From assembly GCF_900103695.1 (NCBI RefSeq), contig NZ_FNHF01000004.1:186001-250000 (forward strand): a stretch of 64,000 nucleotides of DNA, in the 5' to 3' direction. Numbering within the stretch: position 1 is the stretch's first letter; the number at the start of each line of letters is the position of its first letter. The notes beneath the pieces are model-generated. The model was not told the origin of the DNA. It ran no database searches and saw nothing but the letters and a program-made list of their open reading frames with translations. The stretch comes from Sediminibacillus halophilus (GTDB taxonomy: Bacteria; Bacillota; Bacilli; Bacillales; Amphibacillaceae). The position numbers and the translations under genes are program-made. This document shows, one piece after another, positions 49,132-58,867 of this stretch.

Positions 49132-50511
49132 TTATGCTCCATAAGTATTTTGCTGATCCGGCTGATTTTTCTCTTCTTTCGCGACCTTAAGAAAGCGCTT
49201 GGTTTCGGCTGCCACTACGCCGGAAAGTCCGAGAAGTCCGATTAAGTTCGGGAATGCCATAAGCCCGTTCATGATATCGGCAATTCCCCAAACCACATCA
49301 AGGGCAGCCACAGAACCGACGAATACAGCAAGAACAAATATGAGCCGGTAAACAGGAATCGCTTTGTCGTTGATCAGGTAACCAATGCACTTTTCCCCAT
49401 AATAAGACCAGCCGACAAGCGTTGAAAACGCGAAAAAGATAATGCCGATTGCCACAATATAAGTGCCTGTATTGCCAAGAAATACGCCAAATGATTCAGA
49501 GGTTAAATCTGCTCCGTCCAATCCGCCTGTGTATTGTCCGGCCATGACAATCGTCAATCCGGTGATGGAACAAACGAGGATAGTATCGATGAATACCTGG
49601 GTCATGGATACGAGAGCCTGTCTGCCCGGATAGTCGGTCCTCGCTGCAGCAGCAGCTATTGGCGCTGAACCTAGGCCGGCTTCATTGGAAAATACGCCGC
49701 GTGCTACCCCGTAGCGAATTACGGTTCCGAGAATACCTCCGCCCAGGGCACTGCCCGTAAAGGCATCAGAAAAAATGGTTCCCAAAGCAGAAGGGACGAG
49801 ATCGATGTTCATAATAAGAATGACCAATCCGCCTAGGACATAAAAGGCAGCCATGATCGGTACAAAGAAGGAGGTGACTCTTCCGATACTCTTAATCCCG
49901 CCAATGATCACAAGGAAGACGAGTACGGTCAAAATCACACCGGTGATCCAAGTAGGAATACTGAACGAGGTTTCCAGGACGTCGGCTACCGAGTTCGCCT
50001 GCACCATGTTGCCGATTCCGAATGCTGCTATCGCACCAAATAATGCGAATAAGACTCCGAGCCATTTCGCCTTCAGTCCCTTTTCCAAATAGTACATAGG
50101 ACCGCCGGACATTTCACCATTACTGTTGGTGACACGGTACTTCACCGCCAGAATTGCTTCTGCATATTTTGTGGCCATTCCGAAAACTGCTGTAATCCAC
50201 ATCCAAAACACGGCACCAGGACCACCTAATACCACAGCAGTAGCAACACCGGCGATGTTACCAGTACCAATGGTAGCGGCCATTGCTGTTGTCAGTGCCT
50301 GATAGTGACTGATATCCCCTTTTGACTTTTTGTCCTGCTTGGCCGGACTGAACGCTAACTTCAAGGCATAAGGCAGAGACCTTATTTGCAAAAAGCCAAG
50401 CCGCAGTGTTAAATAAATCCCTGTACCGACCAATAAAATCAGCAGCGGCGGTCCCCAGACATAACCGCTGATCGTATTGATCATGTCCAATAACTTACTT
50501 TCTTCCCCCAT
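49132..50511 (-). CDS. Sodium:alanine symporter (AGCS family)
   Basis: A 459-residue transporter with about 11 membrane helices that carries alanine or glycine with sodium. TTAMAATIGTGNIAGVATA in helix 3 is the conserved substrate and sodium-binding motif; GGPMYYLEKGL, EAGLGSAPIAAAAA and DTILVCSITGL are also typical. Length is standard. AAAGGGGG precedes the ATG. Monocistronic. Confidence 0.95.
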   Translation of the reverse strand: MGEESKLLDMINTISGYVWGPPLLILLVGTGIYLTLRLGFLQIRSLPYALKLAFSPAKQDKKSKGDISHYQALTTAMAATIGTGNIAGVATAVVLGGPGAVFWMWITAVFGMATKYAEAILAVKYRVTNSNGEMSGGPMYYLEKGLKAKWLGVLFALFGAIAAFGIGNMVQANSVADVLETSFSIPTWITGVILTVLVFLVIIGGIKSIGRVTSFFVPIMAAFYVLGGLVILIMNIDLVPSALGTIFSDAFTGSALGGGILGTVIRYGVARGVFSNEAGLGSAPIAAAAARTDYPGRQALVSMTQVFIDTILVCSITGLTIVMAGQYTGGLDGADLTSESFGVFLGNTGTYIVAIGIIFFAFSTLVGWSYYGEKCIGYLINDKAIPVYRLIFVLAVFVGSVAALDVVWGIADIMNGLMAFPNLIGLLGLSGVVAAETKRFLKVAKEEKNQPDQQNTYGA

Positions 50512-50790
50512 ATTTTACCCCCTTTATAGTACGTACTATTAAAATTTTCCGAAAATTTAGGTAGAATGTCAAGGATAAAAATTACCAGCTTGCTGAATGG
50601 AGGTTATTTCGCCTAATAAATCCTCTAGGAGAAGGAAAACTAAGCAGAAAAGTAGAAGAAATTATTCAGCGGTGTTTCAGCTGAAGTGAAAATGGACCGC
50701 TTTCGGGGTGTTTTCCGTGAAAATCGGAAAAAGAAACGTTACATTTATAATAGTACAACGAGACTTTTGGAAAGCGGGTGAGAACAACTA

Positions 50791-51285
50791 GTGATTAACG
50801 TTTTATTTGTATGCTTGGGTAATATTTGTCGGTCCCCTATGGCCGAAGCGATTTTTCGTGATTTGGTACAGAAGGAAGGACTGGAAAATGAAATTACTGC
50901 TGATTCAGCAGGGATTGGCGACTGGCACACAGGAAAGCTTCCGCATGAAGGGACCAGGGCGATTCTGGACAAGCGTGCCATTTCTTATCAGGGCATCACT
51001 GCCAGACAGGTACGCCCCGCCGATTGGGACGACTATCAGTATATTGTTGCGATGGATGAAAATAATGTCAACGACCTTAGCCTGATCAGAGAGAAAACAG
51101 AAGGAACAAAGGTAGCCAGGCTGATGGATTATGTCGTGGATGCGGAAGAGGTCAATATTCCAGATCCCTACTTTACTGGGAATTTCGATTATGTATATGA
51201 ATTGATTTATCAGGGCTGTAACCAGCTCTTGGATCAATTGAAACTGGACCATCATTTAAAAACAAGGAGTGGATTGGATGAGTGA
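50791..51285 (+). CDS. yfkJ: Low-molecular-weight protein tyrosine phosphatase, YfkJ-like
   Basis: A 164-residue phosphatase with the active-site loop CLGNICRSP near the N-terminus (nucleophile Cys8, Arg14) and the general-acid Asp in NIPDPYF (near 130). It removes phosphate from tyrosine or arginine residues. Start is GTG 50791 with GGGTGAG in front. It forms a three-gene unit with a YtxH-like and a YihY-like gene, as yfkJ-yfkI-yfkH in B. subtilis, where YfkJ has been linked to ethanol stress. Eight bases at its 3' end overlap the next gene. Confidence 0.9.
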   Translation: MINVLFVCLGNICRSPMAEAIFRDLVQKEGLENEITADSAGIGDWHTGKLPHEGTRAILDKRAISYQGITARQVRPADWDDYQYIVAMDENNVNDLSLIREKTEGTKVARLMDYVVDAEEVNIPDPYFTGNFDYVYELIYQGCNQLLDQLKLDHHLKTRSGLDE

Positions 51286-51574
51286 TTCAAAATTAGTAAA
51301 AGGAATGATCATCGGAGCAGCTGTGGGAGGGTTGATTTCGTTGTGTGACCGTTCGACTAGAACGCAATTTGTCGGGAATTTGAAAAAGACCGGCGGCAAT
51401 GCGGGCTATTATTTACGGAACCCGTCCGTAGCCGTTCATAATATCCGGGAATGCTATGAAAATGTAGCGGGTACTTTATCAAGTGGAGCGGAAAGTGCGC
51501 TGGAGATCATGAACCAGGTGCAAAGCACTTTAGAAAATGTCAGCCAACTTGATGACGACAATCAATACAAATAA
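51278..51574 (+). CDS. yfkI: Small YtxH-like membrane protein, YfkI-like
   Basis: A 98-residue protein whose N-terminus has a glycine-rich hydrophobic stretch (KGMIIGAAVGGLISLCD) typical of YtxH-type proteins, followed by a helical, polar region. ATG 51278 has AAGGAGTGG before it and overlaps the phosphatase gene by eight bases. Function unknown; conserved neighbourhood with YfkJ and YfkH suggests a common stress role. Confidence 0.75.
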   Translation: MSDSKLVKGMIIGAAVGGLISLCDRSTRTQFVGNLKKTGGNAGYYLRNPSVAVHNIRECYENVAGTLSSGAESALEIMNQVQSTLENVSQLDDDNQYK

Positions 51575-51601
51575 CCGGCATGAAAAAGGAGAAAAAAGGC
51601 A

Positions 51602-52432
51602 GTGCGCAAGTTGATCCAGTTTGTCATACAGCTTTTCAAACGGATATTGGACGATGATGTAGCGGGCATGGCTGCACAGCTTGCCTTCTTTTTTCTATTG
51701 TCGTTGTTTCCGTTTTTGCTGTTTTTGATTACGTTGGTCGGTTACCTTCCGTTGACACAGCTTGATATCATGCGGTTTGTTTCACTGTATGCCCCGGAAG
51801 AAACGTTCAATCTAATCAATGAGAACCTAACCGGTATTGCGGAGAGCCGTAATGGACGCTTGCTATCGGTTACGATTCTGGCCACACTGTGGACGGCATC
51901 CAATGGTATCAATGCAATCATCCGATCATTAAACGCCGCTTATAATGTGGAGGAAAACCGTTCGTTTATCGTTTCCCGGTTAATTGCAGTGGTGCTGACG
52001 GTGGCGATGGTTTCGGTAATCGCGGTTGCGTTTTTGCTGCCGATTTTCGGGAAAGCGATCGGTGTTTATTTGTTCTCGTTCTTTGGGTTGTCATCCGACT
52101 TTTTGCAGTTGTGGAATGCTTTGCGCTGGGTGATTTCTTTTATCGTATTTTTTATTGTGCTGCTTGCCTTATACAAAATGGCACCAAACAGGAAGGTGTT
52201 TTTCAAGGATGCGGCAGTCGGTGCAGCATTTGCTACGCTCGGTTGGCAGCTGGCTTCACTTGCCTTTTCCTATTACGTGGACAACATGGGCAGTTATTCT
52301 GCTATTTATGGCAGTTTGGGAACCGTCATCGTTTTGATGACTTGGTTTTATCTTTCCGGAATGATTATTATTGCCGGTGGCGAGATCAATGCGTTATATG
52401 AAAAGTTCCGGTTGGAAAAATATCATGAATGA
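51602..52432 (+). CDS. yfkH: YihY/BrkB family membrane protein, YfkH-like
   Basis: A 276-residue protein with six membrane helices and the family landmarks AAQLAFFFLLSLFPFLLFL near the N-terminus, ATLWTASNGINAIIRSLNAAY and GSLGTVIVLMTWFYLSG, cut to 20 residues here. Once annotated as ribonuclease BN, the family is now regarded as membrane proteins of unknown function. GTG 51602 has AAGGAG upstream. Last gene of the three-gene unit with a terminator. Confidence 0.9.
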   Translation: MRKLIQFVIQLFKRILDDDVAGMAAQLAFFFLLSLFPFLLFLITLVGYLPLTQLDIMRFVSLYAPEETFNLINENLTGIAESRNGRLLSVTILATLWTASNGINAIIRSLNAAYNVEENRSFIVSRLIAVVLTVAMVSVIAVAFLLPIFGKAIGVYLFSFFGLSSDFLQLWNALRWVISFIVFFIVLLALYKMAPNRKVFFKDAAVGAAFATLGWQLASLAFSYYVDNMGSYSAIYGSLGTVIVLMTWFYLSGMIIIAGGEINALYEKFRLEKYHE

Positions 52433-52443
52433 CAGCGAAAATG

Positions 52444-52470
52444 GCTATCCTTTAAAGGATAGCTTTTTTT
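52444..52470 (+). terminator. Terminator of the yfkJIH-like unit
   Basis: Stem GCTATCCTTT/AAAGGATAGC with seven T residues. Confidence 0.9.
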
Positions 52471-52628
52471 GTTACGTTTTTTTCGATAATGGAAAGAGTT
52501 GAGACAGTTAAAATATAACAGTTAATATTTTAAAAGAATACAGATTATAAAAATATTGATTTAAAAGGATTATACTGTTATCTTTTTATGTATGGTTATA
52601 TATAACAAAATAGTAAAGGCGGGATGAT

Positions 52629-53504
52629 ATGAGGAAATTCTTATTATGGTTTGCCATAGTCGCTGTTACGGTATTATTGGCGGCCTGCGGAGACGAAGCG
52701 GAGAATTCGCAAAATTCAGAGGAAGAGTCAGGCTCGAGTAAATGGGAGGAAATTCAGGAAGCGGGAGAAATTGTTGCAGGTACTTCCGGTACCCTTGTTG
52801 CTGCTTCTTATTACGAAGGGGAAGAAGAAAATGCCGATCAGCTTACTGGTTATGACGTTGAAGTGATGCGGGAGGTTGCCGACCGACTTGGTCTTGATGT
52901 TTCCTTTGAAATCATGGGGATCGACAGCATGCTGCCGGCAGTAAACAGCGGCCGTATAGATGTGGCGGTCAACGATATCGAAGCGACAGATAACCGTAAA
53001 GAGAAATTCAATTTCAGCGAACCTTATAAGTATTCCTATTCGACGATGGTTGTGCGAAAAGAGGACAACTCAGGTATCGAATCGCTGGAGGACTTGGAGG
53101 GCAAGAAAGCTGGCGGAGGAGCTACGACCATTTACAGTCAAATTGCCGAGCATTACGGCGCAGAAGTGGTCACCTACGGAAATGCTCCCAATGAAGCTTA
53201 TTTACGCGATGTAGATAATGGGCGTACCGATGTGATCGTCAATGACTACTTTCTATCCAAGTTCGGAGTCGCGGCATTCCCGGAGTTTGATATCCATCTC
53301 CATCCGGACTTGAAGTTTCATCCGACTGAACAGGCTGTAGTGATGCCGAAGGATGCGGATGTATTGACCGAGAAAATCAACGAGGCACTGGCTGAAATGC
53401 GCGAAGATGGTACATTGACCGAGCTGGCCGAGAAATTTTACAAAGAAGATGCTTCGCAGAAACCGGAAGGAGAAATCCAGGAAATCGAAGGGCTGGACCT
53501 GTAA
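52629..53504 (+). CDS. Polar amino acid ABC transporter, substrate-binding lipoprotein
   Basis: A 291-residue lipoprotein: signal with lipobox LLAAC (Cys20), then a bacterial type-3 solute-binding domain. GYDVEVMREVADRLGL, NSGRIDVAVNDIEATDNRKE and FSEPYKYS are the usual ligand-binding segments. By family it binds cystine, glutamine, histidine or a similar polar amino acid. GGCGGGATGAT precedes the ATG. The permease gene follows 6 bases later, but no ATPase gene is present, so the pair must borrow one. Confidence 0.9.
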   Translation: MRKFLLWFAIVAVTVLLAACGDEAENSQNSEEESGSSKWEEIQEAGEIVAGTSGTLVAASYYEGEEENADQLTGYDVEVMREVADRLGLDVSFEIMGIDSMLPAVNSGRIDVAVNDIEATDNRKEKFNFSEPYKYSYSTMVVRKEDNSGIESLEDLEGKKAGGGATTIYSQIAEHYGAEVVTYGNAPNEAYLRDVDNGRTDVIVNDYFLSKFGVAAFPEFDIHLHPDLKFHPTEQAVVMPKDADVLTEKINEALAEMREDGTLTELAEKFYKEDASQKPEGEIQEIEGLDL

Positions 53505-53510
53505 CCGGCT

Positions 53511-54200
53511 ATGATTGATGTGAACGGTTTTTCCTTTGGTGGTTTGTTTGATGTTGAATTAGCGTTAGAAAATCTGCCCTTCGTTTTGGGTGGCGTTCCG
53601 ATGACAATCGCGGTATCGTTTGTCGGAATGGGACTCGGACTTATCTTGGGGATGTTCCTTGCCTTGGCCCGCGGTTCGGAAAAAAGGCTGTTACGCTGGC
53701 CGGCAAGGGTTTATATTTCGTTTATGAGAGGGACGCCGATTTTAGTATTTTTATTTATTTTATATTTTGGCTTACCGGTAGCAGGGGTTGAACTCACCGC
53801 ATACGTCGCAGCGGTGCTTGGATTTGGATTGAACAGCGCTGCCTATATTGCGGAAGTGAACCGCTCAGCGTTGAATAGTGTACCGCGAGGGCAATGGGAA
53901 TCAGCTCATGCTCTGGGATTCAGCTACTGGCAGACGCTCCGGCGGATAGTTCTGCCACAGGCATTCCGGATTGCAATCCCGCCGTTAACAAATATTTTTC
54001 TCGATCTTGTCAAAGCTACCTCGCTCGCTGCCGTTATTACGGTGCCTGAATTGTTTCAAAAAGCGCAAATCGCCGGCGGCAGGACTTTCGACACGATGAC
54101 CATGTACGTATTGGCCGCATTTATTTACTGGCCGTTATGCTCTGTCATCTCTTTTCTGCAGGAAAAATTGGAAAAACGGTACAGCCGTTTTGTAAAATAA
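53511..54200 (+). CDS. Polar amino acid ABC transporter permease
   Basis: A 229-residue permease of the His/Glu/Gln/Arg family, with about five helices, SFMRGTPILVFLFILYFGLP near the first third and the EAA loop NSVPRGQWESAHALGFSYWQ that contacts the ATPase. The conserved EAA loop shows that an ATPase partner is expected. The ribosome site is weak, so translation is probably coupled to the binding-protein gene. Ribokinase follows on the same strand after 32 bases. Confidence 0.9.
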   Translation: MIDVNGFSFGGLFDVELALENLPFVLGGVPMTIAVSFVGMGLGLILGMFLALARGSEKRLLRWPARVYISFMRGTPILVFLFILYFGLPVAGVELTAYVAAVLGFGLNSAAYIAEVNRSALNSVPRGQWESAHALGFSYWQTLRRIVLPQAFRIAIPPLTNIFLDLVKATSLAAVITVPELFQKAQIAGGRTFDTMTMYVLAAFIYWPLCSVISFLQEKLEKRYSRFVK

Positions 54201-54232
54201 AAAGAGAAGCAGAGAGAGGGGAGACAGAGCAT

Positions 54233-55141
54233 ATGGGGAAAATCGCTGTAATCGGCAGCCTCAACATGGATATCGTCATTTCTGTTGAAAGAATGCCGCA
54301 AAAAGGAGAAACAATCCACGGAAATACAGTGCAGTACTTACCAGGTGGAAAGGGTGCCAACCAGGCGGTGGCTCTCCAAAGATTAGGTGGAGACGTTCAG
54401 CTGTTCGGAAAAATCGGGAAAGATCCGTTCGGAGATGAGATTCGCGATAGTATCTCCCGGCAAGGGCTGTCTACGGACACTATTTTCCCGGTGGAAACAG
54501 CGACCGGTATTGCCAATATCACACTTTTACCCGACGACAATAGTATCGTGGTGATACCGGGCGCCAACCAGAATTGGAACGCGGACAATATCGCTGATTT
54601 TTCGGAGGAAATCGGTGCTGCCGACGTATTAGTGATGCAGCTGGAGATTCCTATTGATGCTGTCCATCAAGCCTTGAAACTGGCAAAGCAGCATCGGGTG
54701 CCGACCATCTTGAATCCTGCTCCGGCTAAACAGCTGCCGGAGGAAATGCTGCGGTTAGCAGATTTTATCACGCCTAATCGAACAGAACTGGAGACATTGA
54801 CAGGCCGACGAATTACCACAGACGAGGAACTAGTCAATACGATAAGAAAGTGGGAAGCAGATTTTGGCGGAAGGTTGATCGTCACACTGGGGAACAAGGG
54901 GGCGGCTTACGCCGAAAAAGGGGAATTAAAAATCGTCCCCGCATTGGAAATCGACCACGTCCGGGATACAACGGGAGCAGGAGACTGTTTCAACGGAGCG
55001 CTTGCCTATGGAATTGGTGAAGGCTGGGAGCTTTCCCGCTCGATTGCTTTCGCGGTGGCAGCCGCTTCATTGTCAGTCACGAAGTTTGGGGCGCAGGCAG
55101 GTATGCCGTCTTTAGAAGAAGTAATGAAATGGATGACATAG
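54233..55141 (+). CDS. rbsK: Ribokinase
   Basis: A 302-residue PfkB-family sugar kinase making ribose 5-phosphate. IGSLNMDI at the start, GGKGANQAVAL (sugar lid and binding) and DTTGAGDCFNGALAYG (anion hole and catalytic Asp) are complete. ATG 54233 has GAGAGGGGAG before it. No rbs transporter genes or RbsR are adjacent; the gene follows an amino acid transporter pair, an unusual neighbour. Terminator follows. Confidence 0.9.
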   Translation: MGKIAVIGSLNMDIVISVERMPQKGETIHGNTVQYLPGGKGANQAVALQRLGGDVQLFGKIGKDPFGDEIRDSISRQGLSTDTIFPVETATGIANITLLPDDNSIVVIPGANQNWNADNIADFSEEIGAADVLVMQLEIPIDAVHQALKLAKQHRVPTILNPAPAKQLPEEMLRLADFITPNRTELETLTGRRITTDEELVNTIRKWEADFGGRLIVTLGNKGAAYAEKGELKIVPALEIDHVRDTTGAGDCFNGALAYGIGEGWELSRSIAFAVAAASLSVTKFGAQAGMPSLEEVMKWMT

Positions 55142-55211
55142 CTGAATGCCATGGCATCATTGGTGCTTCTGCGATGTGTAAATGGACTTCGGGCTTGCGA
55201 ATCCACTCGAA

Positions 55212-55252
55212 AAGGTTTAGGGATATCTCTTGTCTCTAAGCCTTATTTTTTT
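55212..55252 (+). terminator. Terminator of rbsK
   Basis: AAGGTTTAGGGA pairs with TCTCTAAGCCTT (G-T pairs), followed by ATTTTTTTAT. Confidence 0.8.
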
Positions 55253-55342
55253 ATTCGATAATACACTTAAGATATAGGGAATAATCACTGAATGACGATG
55301 TTGTGAATGTAACATCCAGCACACAATTTCCTTTAGGGATAG

Positions 55343-55375
55343 AAAAAACGTTATTTCGAAGACGAAATAACGTTT
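55343..55375 (-). terminator. Terminator of the MFS gene
   Basis: A 13-bp perfect stem AAACGTTATTTCG/CGAAATAACGTTT with a 4-nt loop and six T residues in the minus direction. Confidence 0.9.
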
Positions 55376-55415
55376 GAACAGAATATCTATTGATCATGGA
55401 ATTTATGGGTATTTT

Positions 55416-56594
55416 TTATTCAGCTGCACGAATTGGCTGCTTCGACTGTTGCAGGAGCAATGCTCCCAGGATAACGATCAGCATCGCAACGATAACATAG
55501 AAAAAGGAAACCGCAGGAAATAGATCGATGAACAAACCGCCAAGATAAGGGCCGGAGATGCTGCCAATGCTGAATGCGATTCCGCACATGATATTGCCCG
55601 CAGGAAGCAGGGGTTTCGGCAGGATATCGGTCATGTAGGATACCCCTAAAGAAAAGATTGATCCCAGGCACATGCCAGCCAACGCAAAGGTAATGAACAG
55701 CCAGGCTGCTGAACCCTCGTACAGAGCGGCCAACAGAAACGAAGCACTGCCGAAGCAGAGAACGAGACTCAACAATTTTTTGCGTCCGATTTTGTCACTG
55801 AGAATTCCGAGCGGTATTTGCGTAATCAAGCTACTGGCGGCAAAACAGGGAATAATTAGCGATAGCACATCGACATCGTGGCCGATACGCAAGCCGTAAA
55901 CCGGAAAAATTCCGTTCAACGTAGCCTCCAGAAAACCATACCCGAACGGTGGAAGCAATGCTACCCAGGCAAGCTTCCAGGTTTTGATGAATCTTCCCAG
56001 CGAAGAACGCGGTGCTGCATAGACACGGTCCTCCCCCTCTTGCTGCGGCCATTCATTACGGATGAAAAACAATGATGTCCAAACCAAAAAACATAATACC
56101 GCGGAAATGATGAACGGCAGGTTTTCATTGACGGACAATAAACGTGTCATCGTCGGCCCGATGGAAAATCCGAGACTGAAGAACAAACCGTAATAGGCAA
56201 TGTTTCTCCCTCTTTTTTCTGGTGTGGACGTATAGGTAATCCACGTCTGCGTACCGAAATTGAGCATATGGTCCCCAATACCGACGGTAACCCGCAGGAT
56301 GAACCAGAACCATAATGCATGCCATACCGGGAAAAATGCCAGGGAAATAAAGACGAGCAGCCCACCGATCAAAATCATCGGTTTGAACCCCAGCTTTTGC
56401 ATTGGTTTCTCCATGAATGGGGAAGCTAACAGCACTCCTATGTATAATCCGGTCGCATGGAGTCCGTTGACCGAAGAAGGCACTCCATCCTGTTCTAAAA
56501 TCAGGGCGAGGAGCGGAAGCAGCATTCCCTGTGAAAATCCGGAAATCGTGACCAGGCCGATCAATAACTTAAATCGTACTCGATTGGAAACCAT
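55416..56594 (-). CDS. yfkF: MFS transporter, YfkF-like
   Basis: A 392-residue transporter with 12 membrane helices. The motif between helices 2 and 3 is reduced (FMEKPMQKLGFKPMI), and the matching loop of the second half is ILSDKIGRKKLL. Drug or metabolite efflux is likely; the substrate is unknown. GGGAGGAATGAG precedes the ATG. The name is suggested by gene content: the B. subtilis yfk region contains an MFS gene (yfkF) next to yfkD and yfkH-J relatives, as here. Confidence 0.8.
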   Translation of the reverse strand: MVSNRVRFKLLIGLVTISGFSQGMLLPLLALILEQDGVPSSVNGLHATGLYIGVLLASPFMEKPMQKLGFKPMILIGGLLVFISLAFFPVWHALWFWFILRVTVGIGDHMLNFGTQTWITYTSTPEKRGRNIAYYGLFFSLGFSIGPTMTRLLSVNENLPFIISAVLCFLVWTSLFFIRNEWPQQEGEDRVYAAPRSSLGRFIKTWKLAWVALLPPFGYGFLEATLNGIFPVYGLRIGHDVDVLSLIIPCFAASSLITQIPLGILSDKIGRKKLLSLVLCFGSASFLLAALYEGSAAWLFITFALAGMCLGSIFSLGVSYMTDILPKPLLPAGNIMCGIAFSIGSISGPYLGGLFIDLFPAVSFFYVIVAMLIVILGALLLQQSKQPIRAAE

Positions 56595-56805
56595 CGCTCA
56601 TTCCTCCCATCTGTTTTGAACTCATGAACCACGCCCGAAAACCCCGGGCACAAGAGCCATCAGGTTGTTTTATGTAGAGAATAGCAATCCTTTCCAATCT
56701 AATATGTCACGTTGAAAAGGTCAACTCTTTTATCTCACTCATTTTGTGTTAAAAAAGCGGTGTTCCGGGAACATCAATACTAAATGGATACAAGGGAGTG
56801 GTGAA

Positions 56806-57198
56806 ATGGATTTTTATATGAAGGAACAAGGAGTACGAACATCTTTTGATTATGGCCAACTGAATATATCCGGTAATGAAGATTATGGCTTCCGGCCGTA
56901 TCAACTGATGGTTTCATCGATTGCTGGGTGCAGCGCTTCTGTATTCAGGAAAATAGTAGAGAAGCAGCGGATGGAGCTGGAGGATTGGAAAATTGTTGCT
57001 GACGTCGAGCGAAATCCAGAAGAGGCGAATCGGATAGAACGGATTCAACTCCATTATATTGTAAAAGGAAAAGGTCTCAGCGAGGAGAAACTGAAAAAAA
57101 GCTTGCAGACGGCAAGAAAGAACTGTTCGATGATCCGCTCTGTCGAAGACAGTATTACAATTGAAGAAAGTCTTGAATACATCGAGCTGTCTGTATAA
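56806..57198 (+). CDS. OsmC/Ohr family protein
   Basis: A 130-residue protein of the OsmC fold. The first active-site cysteine lies in SSIAGCSASVF (near 48); the second is in KNCSMIRSV (near 107), at the place expected for the resolving cysteine. Such proteins reduce organic hydroperoxides using thiols. GGGAGTGGTGAA precedes ATG 56806. Single gene with a terminator. Confidence 0.85.
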   Translation: MDFYMKEQGVRTSFDYGQLNISGNEDYGFRPYQLMVSSIAGCSASVFRKIVEKQRMELEDWKIVADVERNPEEANRIERIQLHYIVKGKGLSEEKLKKSLQTARKNCSMIRSVEDSITIEESLEYIELSV

Positions 57199-57201
57199 AC
57201 T

Positions 57202-57237
57202 AAAAGGGTCTTATCTTTTATAAGACCTTTTTTCTTT
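57202..57237 (+). terminator. Terminator of the OsmC gene
   Basis: AAAAGGGTCTTAT and ATAAGACCTTTTTT form a stem with a short loop and a T run. Confidence 0.85.
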
Positions 57238-57310
57238 TACACACAAAGACAGGGCTTTCCGTATTGAGAACGTGTTCTTAGCGGAGAAGCGAGCAGAAGG
57301 AGTCCTATAC

Positions 57311-57934
57311 ATGGGGAAACAATTAGTCGTACGGTGGATATTTTTCCTTGCCGGTTTGATCGTGCTGTCATTTGGAATAAGTTTGACTATTACCGCCGAT
57401 TTGGGAGTCGGCGCCTGGGATGCGGTCAATGTCGGATTATCCAATGTAACGGATTTGACAGTCGGGAACTGGGTAATGATTATCGGAATTGTTTTGATAG
57501 GGGTGAACGCCTTACTTACAAGGGAAAGGCCTGATTTTTTTGCAATCGTTACCATCCTGGTGATTGGCATGATGATCGACTTTTGGCTGCTGATCGTCAT
57601 GGAGGCCTGGAATCTAGATGGTTTGGCAATCCAGTCCATAACGCTTGTGGGCGGTATTCTGGTACTTGCCTTCGGGGTCTCTTTGTATTTACAGCCTAAA
57701 TTGTCATTGAATCCGGTCGATGGGTTAATGGTTGCCATACAAAAGCGTTGGAAACTTCCGCTTTTAGCGGCCAAAACCATTACGGAAGGATTGGCGCTCG
57801 TTGCTGCTTTGCTTATCGGCGGGCCAGTAGGGATCGGCACCATTGTGATCCTGTTGCTAATCGGTCCCGCGATTCAATTCTTTGAACCGCAGGCAAAGAG
57901 GTTGCTGACAGCATTGATACATAACCAGGGATAA
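57311..57934 (+). CDS. YczE/YitT-like membrane protein
   Basis: A 207-residue protein with about five helices. FGISLTITADLGVGAWDAVN near residue 20 and the repeat-like FGVSLYLQPKLSLNPVDGLM near 120 show the internal duplication of the YczE/YyaS/YitT family. In B. subtilis YczE is needed for surfactin export or synthesis, but the family is of unknown mechanism. AAGGAGTCC precedes ATG 57311. Monocistronic. Confidence 0.85.
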   Translation: MGKQLVVRWIFFLAGLIVLSFGISLTITADLGVGAWDAVNVGLSNVTDLTVGNWVMIIGIVLIGVNALLTRERPDFFAIVTILVIGMMIDFWLLIVMEAWNLDGLAIQSITLVGGILVLAFGVSLYLQPKLSLNPVDGLMVAIQKRWKLPLLAAKTITEGLALVAALLIGGPVGIGTIVILLLIGPAIQFFEPQAKRLLTALIHNQG

Positions 57935-58061
57935 ATAAATAGGAAAAAGTCTGCGTTCATCTAGAAAGAAAGTTTGCCCTTGTTTTTCTGATCCCTTGTT
58001 CGGGTGCATAACAAGTCCTACTGGTGAAATACTAGGGAAAAACCCGAAAGGATTGGGCACA

Positions 58062-58862
58062 GTGAATAAGCTAAAATGGATATTGGCGATTGCCTTATGT
58101 CTCATGACCGCTTTTCCTCAACTGCTTCAGGCAGAAGAAAAGAAACGCGAAGAGGAGCCGAAAAAGAGTGAGATTCCCAGCCACGTGTTAAACGTTTCCA
58201 AGGAAAATACCTATCCGAATTCCGCGAAAGATGAAGCAATTTTAGAACCAAGCAAACTGGTGAAAGAGCTAATCGAAGCTTCCGATGTAAAAATAGAAAA
58301 CCCTGAATTAATTAAATTGTTGAATGAAACATCGTTGAAGCCTTCTCCATTGGCGATCGGTTACCGCGGGATGGTTTATATGGGACATTGGCCGTTGAAT
58401 TATAAATCGGCTGAAACAACTCCCAATTGGGAATACCAAAAAATTAATACAAACCAGATGAACAACATCGGCGGTGATAACCAGAAAACAATGAGTTACG
58501 ATCAGAAAGAGGAGAAGCACATTAAAGGAGCATTGACAGCAAAAATCACCAATGCTGATCAGGTGAAACGGATGATGCTTCTCGATGCCAAAGCAAACAC
58601 CGACCTGCCGTTGTCGTTTCATACTGTATTAGGACAGGGAACGAAAACAAGCAACGCATACGGAGTGCCAAAGGAAAAAATCGGCTATTTGACCGCTTAT
58701 GCACCAGCTGTAAATGAAAAAGGGCAGGTAACCTTCGGGGAAGTATATCTGGAACTGAAGGGTTCAAAAAAACGCATCGTCGTGAAAAATGTCACCAAAC
58801 AAGGAATCGGTGCTTGGATACCGGTACAAGACCATGTTTCTTTTTCCTTCCAGCTGAAATAA
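58062..58862 (+). CDS. yfkD: YfkD-like secreted protein
   Basis: A 266-residue protein with a Sec signal peptide (about 1-25, cleaved near LLQAEE) and a soluble domain matching YfkD: PSHVLNVSKENTYPNSA and MVYMGHWPLNYKSAETT, NWEYQKINTNQMNN. Function is unknown; the B. subtilis gene belongs to the general stress regulon region. GTG 58062 has GAAAGGATTGGG before it. Convergent with the MscS-like gene (YfkC), the same pair as in B. subtilis. Confidence 0.85.
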   Translation: MNKLKWILAIALCLMTAFPQLLQAEEKKREEEPKKSEIPSHVLNVSKENTYPNSAKDEAILEPSKLVKELIEASDVKIENPELIKLLNETSLKPSPLAIGYRGMVYMGHWPLNYKSAETTPNWEYQKINTNQMNNIGGDNQKTMSYDQKEEKHIKGALTAKITNADQVKRMMLLDAKANTDLPLSFHTVLGQGTKTSNAYGVPKEKIGYLTAYAPAVNEKGQVTFGEVYLELKGSKKRIVVKNVTKQGIGAWIPVQDHVSFSFQLK

Positions 58863-58867
58863 CCAGC

